Shown: piece after piece, positions 53,367 through 63,766 of the stretch
How positions within the stretch are numbered: the stretch's first letter is position 1
Layout of the letters: every line of letters starts with the position of its first letter
DNA from: Pseudomonas nitroreducens NBRC 12694
GTDB lineage: Bacteria; Pseudomonadota; Gammaproteobacteria; Pseudomonadales; Pseudomonadaceae
NCBI RefSeq assembly: GCF_002091755.1
Contig: NZ_BDAI01000010.1
Span: forward strand, 1 to 64,000
Length of the DNA stretch: 64,000 nucleotides
Direction: 5' to 3'
Made by a program: the position numbers and the translations under genes
Notes under the pieces: model-generated
Databases searched by the model: none
What the model saw: only the letters and a program-made list of their open reading frames with translations
What the model was told of the DNA's origin: nothing

Positions 53367-54692
53367 ATGCTAGAGCGCCAGAGGTTCCAGAACATTCTCA
53401 GCCTGGGCCTGCCGATCATCGGCGGCATGCTCAGCCAGAGCCTGCTCAACCTGGTGGATGCAGCCATGGTCGGCCACCTGGGGGAGAAATCCCTCGCCGG
53501 GGTCGGAATCGGCAGCTACGCCAACTTCGTCGCCATCTCCCTGGTGATGGGTCTGGGCGCCGGCGTACAGGCGCTGGTGGCCCGCCGGCGGGGCGAAGGT
53601 CGCAGCGGCGAACTGGCCGCGCCGCTGAACTGCGGGCTGCTGGTCGCGCTGGGCCTGTCGCTGCCGATCACGCTGATCTGCCTGCTGTTCGCCGAGCCCA
53701 TCATTCGCGCGCTGTCTCATGATCCGGAGGTGCTGGCGGTCGGCATCCCCTACTTCGAATGGCGCGCGCTGTCGGTGCTCGCCGTGGGCCTGAACTTCTC
53801 CTTCCGGGGCTACTGGAACGGCACCCGGCGATCAGGCATGTACATGCGCACCCTGGTGGTCATGCACCTGGCCAACGCGGCGATCAGCTACAGCCTGATC
53901 CACGGCCTGTTCGGCCTGCCGCGCATGGGCGCAGTGGGCAGCGGCCTGGGCACCACGCTGGCGTTGTACATCGGCTCGCTGATCTACGCCTGGATCACCT
54001 GGCGCGATGCGCGCGCCCAAGGCTGCCACCCGCGCCTGCCGAGCGAGCGCGACGTCCGCACGTTGTTGCGCCTGTCACTGCCCAACTCGCTGCAGCAGTT
54101 CTTCTTCGCCGCCGGCATCACCCTGCTGTTCTGGATCATCGCCCAGGTCGGCACCCGCGAGCTGGCGGTGGCCCACGTGCTGATCAACCTGGCGCTGTTC
54201 CTGATCCTGCCCGGCGTCGGCCTGGGCATGGCGGCGACCACGCTGGTCAGCCAGAGCATGGGCGAGCGCGACTTCGACAGCGCGCACCGCTGGGGCTGGG
54301 ACGTCGTGAAGGTGGCGGCCTGTGGGCTGGCGCTGCTGGGTGCGCCGTTCTGGATATTCTCCGAGGCCATTCTGCGGCTGTTCGTCAGCGACCCTGCGCT
54401 GATCGAACTGGGCCGCGTGCCGCTGATGCTCACCGGCATGGGCATGGTGATCGACGCCACGGCGCTGGTGCTGACCCAGGCGCTGCTGGGCGCGGGCGCC
54501 GTGCGCACGGTGATGGCGGTCAGCCTGGGCAACCAGTGGCTGTTCTTCCTGCCGCTGGCCTACCTGGTCGGCCCGGTGCTGGGCGGTGGTCTGCTGGCGA
54601 TCTGGAGCATGCAGATTCTCCAGCGCGGGATGGCTTCGGCGATCTTCGCGGTGATGTGGCAGAAGCGCCAATGGACGCAGATCGAACTCTAG
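53367..54692 (+). CDS. MATE-family efflux transporter
   Basis: 441 residues with about twelve membrane helices and MATE landmarks (LGLPIIGGMLSQSLLNLVDA in TM1; GSGLGTTLALYIGSLIYAWI). Likely a cation-coupled drug or metabolite exporter. The ATG at 53367 is chosen because codons between it and the upstream ATG at 53328 have unbiased third positions unlike the gene body; 53328 remains possible. Divergent from the riboswitch operon. Substrate unknown. Confidence 0.88.
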   Translation: MLERQRFQNILSLGLPIIGGMLSQSLLNLVDAAMVGHLGEKSLAGVGIGSYANFVAISLVMGLGAGVQALVARRRGEGRSGELAAPLNCGLLVALGLSLPITLICLLFAEPIIRALSHDPEVLAVGIPYFEWRALSVLAVGLNFSFRGYWNGTRRSGMYMRTLVVMHLANAAISYSLIHGLFGLPRMGAVGSGLGTTLALYIGSLIYAWITWRDARAQGCHPRLPSERDVRTLLRLSLPNSLQQFFFAAGITLLFWIIAQVGTRELAVAHVLINLALFLILPGVGLGMAATTLVSQSMGERDFDSAHRWGWDVVKVAACGLALLGAPFWIFSEAILRLFVSDPALIELGRVPLMLTGMGMVIDATALVLTQALLGAGAVRTVMAVSLGNQWLFFLPLAYLVGPVLGGGLLAIWSMQILQRGMASAIFAVMWQKRQWTQIEL

Positions 54693-54740
54693 CGTTCGCT
54701 AGCGCAGGAGCTAGGCTTGCAGGCAAAGGGAGGACCAACG

Positions 54741-54956
54741 ATGGACGAGCAACAGAACAAGCCGCCGACCTTCTGGCAGATGCTGCACAGTGTGCTGGCC
54801 GCAGCCTTCGGCGTGCAGAGCGGGCGCAACCGCGCACGCGACTTCACCCACGGCAAGCCCAGTCACTTCATCGCCATGGGCATTCTCTTCACGCTGATCT
54901 TCGTGCTGCTGCTGTACGGGCTGGTGCAGCTGGTGCTGCATTTCGCCGGGCTGTAG
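54741..54956 (+). CDS. DUF2970 small membrane protein
   Basis: 71 residues. The N-terminal half (PTFWQMLHSVLAAAFGVQSG) matches DUF2970, and one membrane helix follows at ~46-66 (IAMGILFTLIFVLLLYGLVQ). GGGAGG lies before the ATG. It is 48 bp after the MATE gene and may be co-transcribed. Function unknown. Confidence 0.85.
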   Translation: MDEQQNKPPTFWQMLHSVLAAAFGVQSGRNRARDFTHGKPSHFIAMGILFTLIFVLLLYGLVQLVLHFAGL

Positions 54957-55014
54957 GACAGGCGGCGGGGCGTTTGGTACCAGCGGGCCGCAGGACGGCC
55001 CGCCGGCACCGCTG

Positions 55015-55128
55015 TCACTGATGGCTGACCCAGAACACGGCGGTCGCGACCACCAGCAGGATCAGGATGAATGCGGCGCGGGCATCGACGACGCTATCGC
55101 TGGTCTTGTTCGACGTTTCTTCGCTCAT
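55015..55128 (-). CDS. 37-residue single-helix membrane peptide
   Basis: ATG at 55128 with a strong GGGGGAAG; TGA at 55015. The product starts MSEETSNKTSDSVVDARAAF and continues into one hydrophobic helix (ILILLVVATAVFWVS) near the C-terminus. Charged N-terminus probably cytoplasmic. Convergent with the DUF2970 gene. GC-rich wobble positions support coding. No known function. Confidence 0.7.
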   Translation of the reverse strand: MSEETSNKTSDSVVDARAAFILILLVVATAVFWVSHQ

Positions 55129-55271
55129 GCTTCCCCCATCTTCTCGTTATTGGCTGAAGGACCACACCACCAGTTAAGACCAGCTCCGCCCGCCCCGCTA
55201 CTCCCGCCCCGCTTCGAAAGCCGTTAGGCTTGGCTGCTAGACAAGCACAACGACAAGAGCAAGGAACAGTA

Positions 55272-55766
55272 ATGAACCTGGTATCGCTACAGGACACCGT
55301 CGCGCCGGAAGGCGTCTGCTATGGCTGCGGCGGCAGCAACCCGCACGGGCTGCACATCAAGAGCCGCTGGCACGAGGACGGCATCCACGTCGTCGCCGAG
55401 CACCTGCCCGAGGCCAAGTACTGCGGCTGGCCGGAGCTGGTCTACGGCGGCCTGATCGCGATGCTGGTGGACTGCCACTCCAACTGGACCGCCATGGCCT
55501 ATCACTACCGCGCCGAGGGCCGCGAGCCGGGCAGCCTGCCGCGCATCGACTGCGTCACCGGTAACCTGGGCATCAAGTACATCAAGCCGACACCCATGGG
55601 CGTGCCGCTGACCCTCAAGGCCCATGTCGAGGGCGAAGTCGGCCGCAAAAGCCGGATCATTTGCGAGGTCTATGCCGGCGATGTGCTGACCTGTGTTGGC
55701 GACTCGATCTTCGTCCGCGTCGACACCTCGCAACTGCGCGATGCCGCCCACGGCCGCGAAGCCTGA
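55272..55766 (+). CDS. PaaI-type thioesterase-superfamily protein
   Basis: 164 residues, hotdog fold. The N-terminus carries a Cys cluster (GVCYGCGGSNPHGLHIKS) and the catalytic-loop block LVYGGLIAMLVDCHSNWTAM, in which the usual HGG is YGG with a downstream Asp. Such CxGxG-type hotdog proteins are often annotated thioesterases without proven substrate. ATG at 55272 follows AAGGAA. Confidence 0.82.
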   Translation: MNLVSLQDTVAPEGVCYGCGGSNPHGLHIKSRWHEDGIHVVAEHLPEAKYCGWPELVYGGLIAMLVDCHSNWTAMAYHYRAEGREPGSLPRIDCVTGNLGIKYIKPTPMGVPLTLKAHVEGEVGRKSRIICEVYAGDVLTCVGDSIFVRVDTSQLRDAAHGREA

Positions 55767-56005
55767 TCACGGCATAAAAAGCACTAAGCGCAGCCGCACA
55801 CAGGTGCCCGTGCAAGCCGCGGCCAGACCCGTGATTCAGGCCTGGCGCGGCTTAGATCCGAAAGTTCTCGCCATATACTCAAACATCACTTTTGCGCATA
55901 TTCCCGAACTGGTATCGTGCGCCCCACTCCGCGTGGAGCGCGTTGCCGTGCGCGCTGGGAAACGCAGTACGCCCTGAGCGCTATAGCCTGACAGCAGGAT
56001 GATTC

Positions 56006-57647
<1,642 letters not shown>

Positions 57648-57664
<17 letters not shown>

Positions 57665-58151
57665 ACACCGCGAGGTCGTCGACGACCGCTGGCACCTGCT
57701 GCCCAAGGACGCGACCCTGGAAACCGTGCCCAACTGCGACGACGTGATCATCCCGCTGAACCTGTGGCTGGAACACGGCCCTGCCCTGCGCGGTCGCGAC
57801 GGCGGCCTGGGCGTCTGGCTGGATGCGGACGAAGAGCCCGAAGCCATCGCCGGCGACCTGGACAACTTCCAGGTGATCGCCGTGAACTTCCCGGCCTTCA
57901 CCGACGGCCGCGGCTTCAGCACCGCGCGCCTGCTGCGCGAGCGCTTCGGCTACAAGGGCGAAGTGCGCGCCATCGGCGATGTCCTGCGTGACCAGCTGTT
58001 CTTCATGCAGAGCTGTGGCTTCGACGCCTACGCCATCCGCGCCGACCGCGATCCGCAAGCAGCGCTGGCGGGCCTGGACGACTTCAGCGAGGTCTACCAG
58101 ACCTCGGTGACCCAGCCGCAACCGCTGTTCCGTCGCCGCCAGCTGGCCTGA
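57648..58151 (+). CDS. DUF934-family protein linked to sulfite reductase
   Basis: 167 residues matching DUF934, a family almost always next to cysI-type genes: LPKDATLETVPNCDDVIIPL, FPAFTDGRGFSTARLLRERF and VLRDQLFFMQSCGFDAYAIR. Start at 57648 lies inside the cysI 3' end with AAGGAG upstream, so translation is coupled. Probably an accessory for sulfite reduction; mechanism not known. Followed by a terminator. Confidence 0.9.
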
Positions 58152-58163
58152 TCTGGCCGATAT

Positions 58164-58192
58164 GAAAAAGCCCCGCATCGCGGGGTTTTTTC
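58164..58192 (+). terminator. Rho-independent terminator
   Basis: AAAAAGCCCCGC-ATC-GCGGGGTTTTTT, ends the cysI-DUF934 operon 13 bp after the stop. Confidence 0.92.
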
Positions 58193-58203
58193 TTTGGCTC
58201 TTC

Positions 58204-58280
58204 GTAGGAACGAGCTTGCTCGCGAACCCCCAGCTTCAGTGCCGCCGGCAAATCCGTTCGCGAGCAAGCTCGCTCCTACA
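58204..58280. repeat. REP palindrome pair
   Basis: GTAGGAACGAGCTTGCTCGC and TTCGCGAGCAAGCTCGCTCC, inverted, downstream of the tetR gene. Confidence 0.8.
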
Positions 58281-58292
58281 GGGAGGCCACAC

Positions 58293-58871
58293 TCAAGCGC
58301 GAACGCTCTCCCAGGCAATCTGCGCCAACTGATCGCGACAATCGATCAGGTCCACCCGCGTGCGCCCGGCCAGCCAGTTGCGCGCGTAGTCCTGGCTCGG
58401 GCCGATCACCACCGAATTGAACAGCTCCGGTGCGAGTTCCTTGAACGCCCCGGCCTTGCGGTGCTCGGAGAGCAGCCCGGCAATGCGGCGACCCTGTTCG
58501 CGGTTGGCCTCGCGCAACGCCTCACCCACCTCTCCCGCTTCGACGCGGCCTCGGCTGTGCAGGATGAAACGCGCCCACTCCGGGTTGGCCGCCACCCAAT
58601 CGACGTAGCAGGTGACGAACAGCTTCACGCAGGCCTCCGCGCTCATGCCCTCCTCGATTCCGGCGTCCAGCAGCGCCGCGTACTGGCCAACGCCTGTGAG
58701 GTAGAGCGCGCCGATGATGCGTTCCTTGTTGCCGTAATGGTGATAGAGGCTGCCGATGCTGGCGCCGGAGCGGTCGCGGATCATCTCGATGGTGGTGGCA
58801 TCCACGCCGGATTCGCTGAAGCAGGCCAGCGCGGCCTGGAGGATGTCGTCTTTGCGGGAAGGTCGGGCCAT
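58293..58871 (-). CDS. TetR-family repressor
   Basis: 192 residues. N-terminal HTH (ILQAALACFSESGVDATTIE; GASIGSLYHHYGNKERIIGA) and an all-alpha ligand domain of the common acyl- or aromatic-ligand TetR type. ATG at 58871. Divergent from a thioesterase-alpha/beta hydrolase pair. Three TTCTAG-based repeats lie in the shared promoter, so it probably represses itself and those genes. Ligand unknown; the neighbours suggest an acyl-CoA or ester. Confidence 0.9.
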   Translation of the reverse strand: MARPSRKDDILQAALACFSESGVDATTIEMIRDRSGASIGSLYHHYGNKERIIGALYLTGVGQYAALLDAGIEEGMSAEACVKLFVTCYVDWVAANPEWARFILHSRGRVEAGEVGEALREANREQGRRIAGLLSEHRKAGAFKELAPELFNSVVIGPSQDYARNWLAGRTRVDLIDCRDQLAQIAWESVRA

Positions 58872-58903
58872 GGGGTTCCTGTTGGAAAAACCGCTCGAAC
58901 ATA

Positions 58904-58938
58904 ATTCTAGAATATTTTTCTAGAATTAATTTCTAGTC
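58904..58938. promoter_or_regulatory. Triple TetR-type operator
   Basis: TTCTAGAA palindromes centred at 58908.5 and 58921.5, and a third, degenerate TTCTAGTC centred at 58934.5: three sites with an exact 13-bp period between the divergent tetR and thioesterase genes. Confidence 0.65.
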
Positions 58939-58994
58939 TTCGTATACTGCCTGGGCGCGCATCCATCTTCAATCCGCTTTGCCCCGGAGTTGCC

Positions 58995-59432
58995 ATGAGT
59001 CAGATGATGCAAATGTACCAGCAGGCCGGCCCCGCGCAGTTCAGCGCCATGATCGGCCAGGTCGCCCCCTACTTCGCCAGCATCGCCCCGCAGTTCGTCG
59101 AACTGCGCCCAGGCTACGCGGAAGTGACCTTCCCCAAGCGCCGCGAAGTGCTCAACCACATCGGCACCGTGCACGCCATCGCCCTGTGCAACGCTGCCGA
59201 ACTGGCCGCCGGGACCATGACCGACGTGTCGATCCCCAAGGGCCGCCGCTGGATTCCCCGCGGCATGACCGTGGAATACCTGGCCAAGGCCGACGGCGAC
59301 GTACGCGCCGTGGCCGATGGCCGTGCCGTGGACTGGAATCAGGAAGGCGACGTCATCGTCCCGGTGCTCGCCTACGTCGGTGACAAGAAGGTCTTCCGCG
59401 CCGACATCACCATGTACATCAGTCAGGCCTGA
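58995..59432 (+). CDS. DUF4442 hotdog-fold protein
   Basis: 145 residues; matches the DUF4442 thioesterase-like family: ELRPGYAEVTFPKRREVLNH, then GTVHAIALCNAAELAAGTMT and RGMTVEYLAKADGDVRA. Starts with GGAGTTGCC upstream of ATG. 11 bp before the alpha/beta hydrolase gene; the two form an operon facing the TetR gene. Likely acyl-thioester hydrolase or binding protein. Confidence 0.85.
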   Translation: MSQMMQMYQQAGPAQFSAMIGQVAPYFASIAPQFVELRPGYAEVTFPKRREVLNHIGTVHAIALCNAAELAAGTMTDVSIPKGRRWIPRGMTVEYLAKADGDVRAVADGRAVDWNQEGDVIVPVLAYVGDKKVFRADITMYISQA

Positions 59433-59443
59433 GGGACCGCGCC

Positions 59444-60298
59444 ATGATCACACCGCTTCCCCGCCCGCTGGACAACGGCAATGGCCAAAGCCTCTCCAGC
59501 CACTGGTACTACCCACCCGGCGAAGCCCGCGGAGCGGTGCTGATCGTTCCTGCCATGGGCGTCGAGCAGCGCTTCTACACGGCCTTCGCCAACTGGCTGG
59601 CCGAGCGCGGCTACCTGACAGTCACCTTCGACTATGCCGGCATGGGTAAATCCCGCGCCGGCTCCCTGCGTGATCTGGACGTCGACATCCTCGCCTGGGG
59701 CAACCACGACTGCAGCGCCATGCTCGATGCCGTAGTCGCCGCGGCCGGCGAGCTGCCGGTGTACTGGATCGGCCACAGCCTCGGCGGGCAGATACTGCCC
59801 TTCGTGCGGGGTACCGAGCGCATCCACCGCGCCTTCACCATTGCCACCGGCAGCGGCTACTGGCGCGAGAACACCAAGGGCTTGCGGCACAAGGCCTGGC
59901 TGCTCTGGTACCTGCTGGCACCGACGATCACGCCGCTGCTGGGCTACTTCCCCGGCAAGCGCCTGGGCGTGGTCGGCGACCTGCCACGCGGGGTGATCGA
60001 GCAATGGCGGCGCTGGTGCCTGGACCCGGAGTACTCGGTGGGCGCGGAAGGCGGCGCGGTGCGCGAGGCGTATTCCTCGGTGAGCACACCGATTACCTCC
60101 ATCTCTTTCACCGACGACGAGATGATGTCCGGGCGCAATACCGAGTCGCTGCACGGTTTCTACCGTGGCTCGCCGAAGACGCTGAAGAGAATCGCGCCGG
60201 AGGATATCGGCGTGAAGCGCATTGGCCACTTCGGCTTTTTCAGAAGCCAGTTCGCCGATTCGCTGTGGGCGGATTACCTGTTGCCGGACCTGGGCTGA
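59444..60298 (+). CDS. Alpha/beta hydrolase
   Basis: 284 residues with the hydrolase core: oxyanion strand VLIVPAMGVEQRFYTAFANW, FDYAGMGKSRAG, nucleophile elbow GHSLGGQ (~residues 106-112), an acid in the SFTDDEMM segment and a His near KRIGHFGFF. No signal peptide. Tightly linked to the thioesterase-like gene, under probable TetR control. Ester or lipid substrate suspected, not shown. Confidence 0.85.
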   Translation: MITPLPRPLDNGNGQSLSSHWYYPPGEARGAVLIVPAMGVEQRFYTAFANWLAERGYLTVTFDYAGMGKSRAGSLRDLDVDILAWGNHDCSAMLDAVVAAAGELPVYWIGHSLGGQILPFVRGTERIHRAFTIATGSGYWRENTKGLRHKAWLLWYLLAPTITPLLGYFPGKRLGVVGDLPRGVIEQWRRWCLDPEYSVGAEGGAVREAYSSVSTPITSISFTDDEMMSGRNTESLHGFYRGSPKTLKRIAPEDIGVKRIGHFGFFRSQFADSLWADYLLPDLG

Positions 60299-60319
60299 CA
60301 CCCAGGCCCGGCACGGGCA

Positions 60320-61312
60320 TCAATCCAGGTTGACCAGCACCCGGCCCACCAGCTTGCCGGCCAGGATCTGGTGGATGGCGGCCGGCAGGTCATCGAGCTT
60401 GACCTCGCGGACGGCTGCTTCGAGGTTGTCGAGCTTCCATTGCAGGGACAGCTTGTCCCACATGGAAGCCTTGACCACCAGCGGCAGCTCTACCGAGTCC
60501 ACGCCCAGCAGGTTCACGCCGCGTAGAATGAACGGCAGCACGGTGGCCTTGAACGCGGCGCCGGCGGTCAGGCCGCAGCAGGCGACGCTGCCGCCATACT
60601 GCAGCGACTTGACCACGTTGAACAGGATGTCGCCGCCCACGGTGTCCACCGCGCCGGCCCACTGCTCGCGCAGCAGCGGCTTGTCGACTCCGTCGGAGAC
60701 AGTGGCACGGTCGAGAATCTGCCGCGCGCCAAGGCGGTTCAGCAGCTCGGCCTGTTCCAGCTTGCCGGTGGCGGCAGCCACGGTGTAGCCCAGTTGCGCC
60801 AGCAGCATCACCGCGATGCTGCCCACGCCGCCGGTGGCGCCAGTGACCAGGATGGGGCCGGCGGACGGCGTCAGGCCGGCGCGCTCGAGCTTGTCGACGC
60901 ACAGCGCGGCAGTCAGGCCGGCGGTGCCGAGGATCATCGATTCGCGCAGCGACAGGCCCTGCGGGCGCTTGATCAGCCAGGCGGCAGGCACGCGGATGTA
61001 CTGGCCAAAGCCGCCCGGGGTGTTCATGCCCAGGTCATAGCCGGTGACGATGACTTCATCGCCGGCGGCGAATTCGCCCACCGAGGACTCTTCCACCACG
61101 CCGGCGGCGTCGATGCCGGGAGTGTGCGGGTACTTGCGGGTGACGCCACGGTTGCCGCTGGCGGACAGCGCATCCTTGTAGTTGAGCGAGGAATACTTCA
61201 CCCGCACCAGCACCTCACCCGCCGGCAGATCGGCAACCTGCCGCTCGGCCACCTGCAGGTCATGCACGCCATGCGCGCTCTCCGTGACCCACAACGCCTT
61301 GAATGCACTCAT
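60320..61312 (-). CDS. acuI: Acrylyl-CoA reductase-like MDR oxidoreductase (AcuI/YhdH)
   Basis: 330 residues, medium-chain dehydrogenase fold without zinc ligands. Signature blocks of the YhdH/AcuI branch are present: VKYSSLNYKDALSASGNRGV, YPHTPGIDAAGVVEESSVGE, the NADPH site VTGATGGVGSIAVMLL, and GVDSVELPL. AcuI reduces acryloyl-CoA to propionyl-CoA. ATG at 61312 follows GGAGGGT. 73 bp after sohB on the same strand. The gene symbol rests on family resemblance. Confidence 0.82.
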   Translation of the reverse strand: MSAFKALWVTESAHGVHDLQVAERQVADLPAGEVLVRVKYSSLNYKDALSASGNRGVTRKYPHTPGIDAAGVVEESSVGEFAAGDEVIVTGYDLGMNTPGGFGQYIRVPAAWLIKRPQGLSLRESMILGTAGLTAALCVDKLERAGLTPSAGPILVTGATGGVGSIAVMLLAQLGYTVAAATGKLEQAELLNRLGARQILDRATVSDGVDKPLLREQWAGAVDTVGGDILFNVVKSLQYGGSVACCGLTAGAAFKATVLPFILRGVNLLGVDSVELPLVVKASMWDKLSLQWKLDNLEAAVREVKLDDLPAAIHQILAGKLVGRVLVNLD

Positions 61313-61385
61313 CTCGACCCTCCTCTTTCGAATTCGATAAACGGGCGCGATCCCGGCGCCCGACGCCCAATCATTGCCAGAAGAG

Positions 61386-62414
61386 TCACTGCCAGAAACG
61401 GCTGCGACCCAGGCGGTCCCACCAGGTCACCAGCACGCGATCGATCACGCCGCTGACACCGACGCCGAAGCGCTCCTGGATGGACTTCTTCTGCACATAA
61501 CTGAGCTGGTAGACATCCGCCTCACGGGCGCGTTCGGCCAGGTATTCGTCACTGGTCTTCAGCTCGTCGACCAGTTTCTTGCCCAGCGCCGCCTGGCCCA
61601 GCCAGACCTCGCCGGTGGCGATCTCGTCGATGGCCAGCTGGGGGCGGTAGTGGACGACGAAACGCTTGAACAGCTCGTGGGTGGTTTCCAGGTCTTCCTG
61701 GAACTTCTCCCGGCCCTTCTCGGTGTTCTCGCCGAACACGGTCAGGGTGCGCTTGTACTCGCCGGCGGTGAGCACTTCGAAATCGACGTCGTGCTTCTTC
61801 AGCAGACGATGGATGTTGGGCAGCTGCGCCACTACGCCAATGGAGCCGAGAATGGCGAAGGGTGCGGAGAGGATGCGCTCGCCGATGCAGGCCATCATGT
61901 AGCCGCCGCTCGCCGCGACCTTGTCGACGCAGACGGTCAGCGGCACGCCGGCCTGGCGGATGCGTGCCAGCTGGGAAGCAGCCAGGCCGTAGCCATGGAC
62001 CATGCCACCGCCGCTCTCCAGGCGCAGTACCACTTCGTCACGCGGGGTAGCCAGGGTCAGCAGCGCAGTCACTTCATGGCGCAGTTGCTCGGTGGCCGAG
62101 GCCTTGATGTCGCCATCGAAGTCGAGCACGTAGACGCGGTTCTTCTCGCCGCCCTTCTTCTTTTTCGCTTCCTTCAGCGTTTTCGCCTCGGACTTGCGCA
62201 GGGCCTTGAGCTTGGCCTTCTCCAGCACGCTGTGCTGCAGGCGCTCGCGCAGTTCCTTGTAGAAGTCGTTGAGCTTGTGCACCTCCAGGTGCCCGCTGCC
62301 GCCACGACGGCCGCGGCCGCGCAGAGCGGCGATCACCACCAGGACGATGACGATGGCCACCACCACGGTGAAGGTCTTGGCCAGGAAACCCGCGTAATCC
62401 GCTAGAAACTCCAC
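61386..62414 (-). CDS. sohB: Inner-membrane S49 protease SohB
   Basis: 342 residues. N-terminal membrane anchor (TVVVAIVIVLVVIAAL, ~15-30), a basic coiled stretch (EAKTLKEAKKKKGG), then an S49 peptidase domain: VLDFDGDIKA, catalytic Ser in KVAASGGYMMACIG, and catalytic Lys in AGEYKRTLTVFGENT. Length and layout match SohB. ATG at 62414 with GGGGATG-type ribosome site. Probably membrane quality control facing the periplasm. Confidence 0.92.
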   Translation of the reverse strand: MEFLADYAGFLAKTFTVVVAIVIVLVVIAALRGRGRRGGSGHLEVHKLNDFYKELRERLQHSVLEKAKLKALRKSEAKTLKEAKKKKGGEKNRVYVLDFDGDIKASATEQLRHEVTALLTLATPRDEVVLRLESGGGMVHGYGLAASQLARIRQAGVPLTVCVDKVAASGGYMMACIGERILSAPFAILGSIGVVAQLPNIHRLLKKHDVDFEVLTAGEYKRTLTVFGENTEKGREKFQEDLETTHELFKRFVVHYRPQLAIDEIATGEVWLGQAALGKKLVDELKTSDEYLAERAREADVYQLSYVQKKSIQERFGVGVSGVIDRVLVTWWDRLGRSRFWQ

Positions 62415-62625
62415 TCACATCCCCTTTTACAATTCTGTACGCGCACGCGTGACAAGCGCTGTGAATCCCGCAAGCATACCCACGCCGCCGGCCCGCCACC
62501 AGCGCTGGCAAAGCGCTGTATCAGTCCAGCGAATAGCATTCAAACAAGCGTATGTTTTTTCGTTGACAGCCCCAGGTGATCCTCATAACCTCGCCGGAAC
62601 TTTCAGCCCTGCCGGGACCGCGCGC

Positions 62626-63336
62626 GTGGGAAGCATCTACCTGATTCGACATGGCCAGGCTTCATTCGGTGCCGACGACTACGATGTGCTCTCGGACACC
62701 GGCGTGCGCCAGGCGCAAATCCTCGGCGAGCACCTGGCCAGCCTCGGCCTGCGTTTCGACCGCTGCGTCGCCGGCGACCTGCGCCGTCAGCGCCACACCG
62801 CCGAAGCGGTGATGGGCCGGCTGAACGAGGCCGGGATCGATACGCCCACCCTGGAAATCGATTCCGCCTTCAACGAATTCGAAGCCGACGCAGTGATCCG
62901 CGCCCACCTGCCGGACCTGCTGGAGATCGAACCGCAGGCGCTGCACATCCTGCGCAACGCCGCCGACCACCGCGCCGAGTTCCAGCGCCTGTTCTCCACC
63001 GTGATCGCCCGCTGGGTTTCCGGCGATCACGACAAGGACGGCCTGGTCAGCTGGGCCGAGTTCCTCGACACCGTGCACGGCGGCCTCAAGCGCCTGCTGG
63101 AGTCGGCCAGCGGCAAGGACAACATCGGCGTGTTCACCTCCGGCGGCACCATCACCGCGGTGCTCCAGCAGGTGACCGGCATTCCGGCGCTGAACGCCTT
63201 CGAGCTCAACTGGCAGATCGTCAACACTTCGCTCAACCGCCTGAAGTTCCGCGGCAGCGAAGTGGCCCTGGCTTCCTTCAACAGTCACGTGCATCTGGAA
63301 CTGTTGAGGGCGCCGGAACTCATCACCTATCGTTGA
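62626..63336 (+). CDS. Histidine phosphatase family protein
   Basis: 236 residues from the GTG at 62626: the catalytic IYLIRHGQASFG motif lies at residues 4-15, then FDRCVAGDLRRQRHTAEAVM, and the second His near GVFTSGGTITAVLQ where the usual H is not obvious. The GTG is chosen because the family begins right before the RHG motif; an open frame continues upstream through the sohB promoter. Phosphoglycerate-mutase-like fold; substrate unknown. Confidence 0.85.
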   Translation: MGSIYLIRHGQASFGADDYDVLSDTGVRQAQILGEHLASLGLRFDRCVAGDLRRQRHTAEAVMGRLNEAGIDTPTLEIDSAFNEFEADAVIRAHLPDLLEIEPQALHILRNAADHRAEFQRLFSTVIARWVSGDHDKDGLVSWAEFLDTVHGGLKRLLESASGKDNIGVFTSGGTITAVLQQVTGIPALNAFELNWQIVNTSLNRLKFRGSEVALASFNSHVHLELLRAPELITYR

Positions 63337-63395
63337 GTACCGGCCCAATGCGGCGCCGAGCGCCGCGCGAGAAAACCTAGAAAAGGAATAGAACC

Positions 63396-63707
63396 ATGAG
63401 TGTTGCTGACATCGTTTCCACCATGAAGAGCAAGTTCAACGCCAGCGCGGCCGCCGGCCTGGATCTGGTGTTCCAGTTCAACATCGAAGACGGCGACAAC
63501 CACTACCTGGTCGTCAAGGACGGTACCTGCGAAGTGGTACAGGGCGACGCCGAGTCCCCCAACGTCACCCTGATCATGGACAGCGAGACCCTCAAGGGCA
63601 TCACCAGCGGCGAAACCGACGGCATGCAGGCCTTCATGGCCGGCAAGCTGCGCGCCGAAGGCGACATGATGCTGGCGATGAAGCTGGGCGAACTGTTCCC
63701 GGTCTGA
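63396..63707 (+). CDS. SCP2 sterol-binding-domain protein
   Basis: 103 residues, single SCP-2 lipid-binding domain: AGLDLVFQFNIEDGDNHYLV, NVTLIMDSETLKGITSGETD and GDMMLAMKLGELFPV, the last being the conserved ending of the family. AAAGGA lies before the ATG. Likely co-transcribed with the phosphatase gene 59 bp upstream and closed by a terminator. Binds hydrophobic ligands; partner unknown. Confidence 0.9.
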   Translation: MSVADIVSTMKSKFNASAAAGLDLVFQFNIEDGDNHYLVVKDGTCEVVQGDAESPNVTLIMDSETLKGITSGETDGMQAFMAGKLRAEGDMMLAMKLGELFPV

Positions 63708-63735
63708 TCCGAGGCAAACCTACCCGCGCAGCACG

Positions 63736-63766
63736 AAAAACCGGAGTCCCTGGCTCCGGTTTTTTT
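63736..63766 (+). terminator. Rho-independent terminator
   Basis: AAAAACCGGAG-N7-CTCCGGTTTTTTT, 29 bp after the SCP2 gene. Confidence 0.9.
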
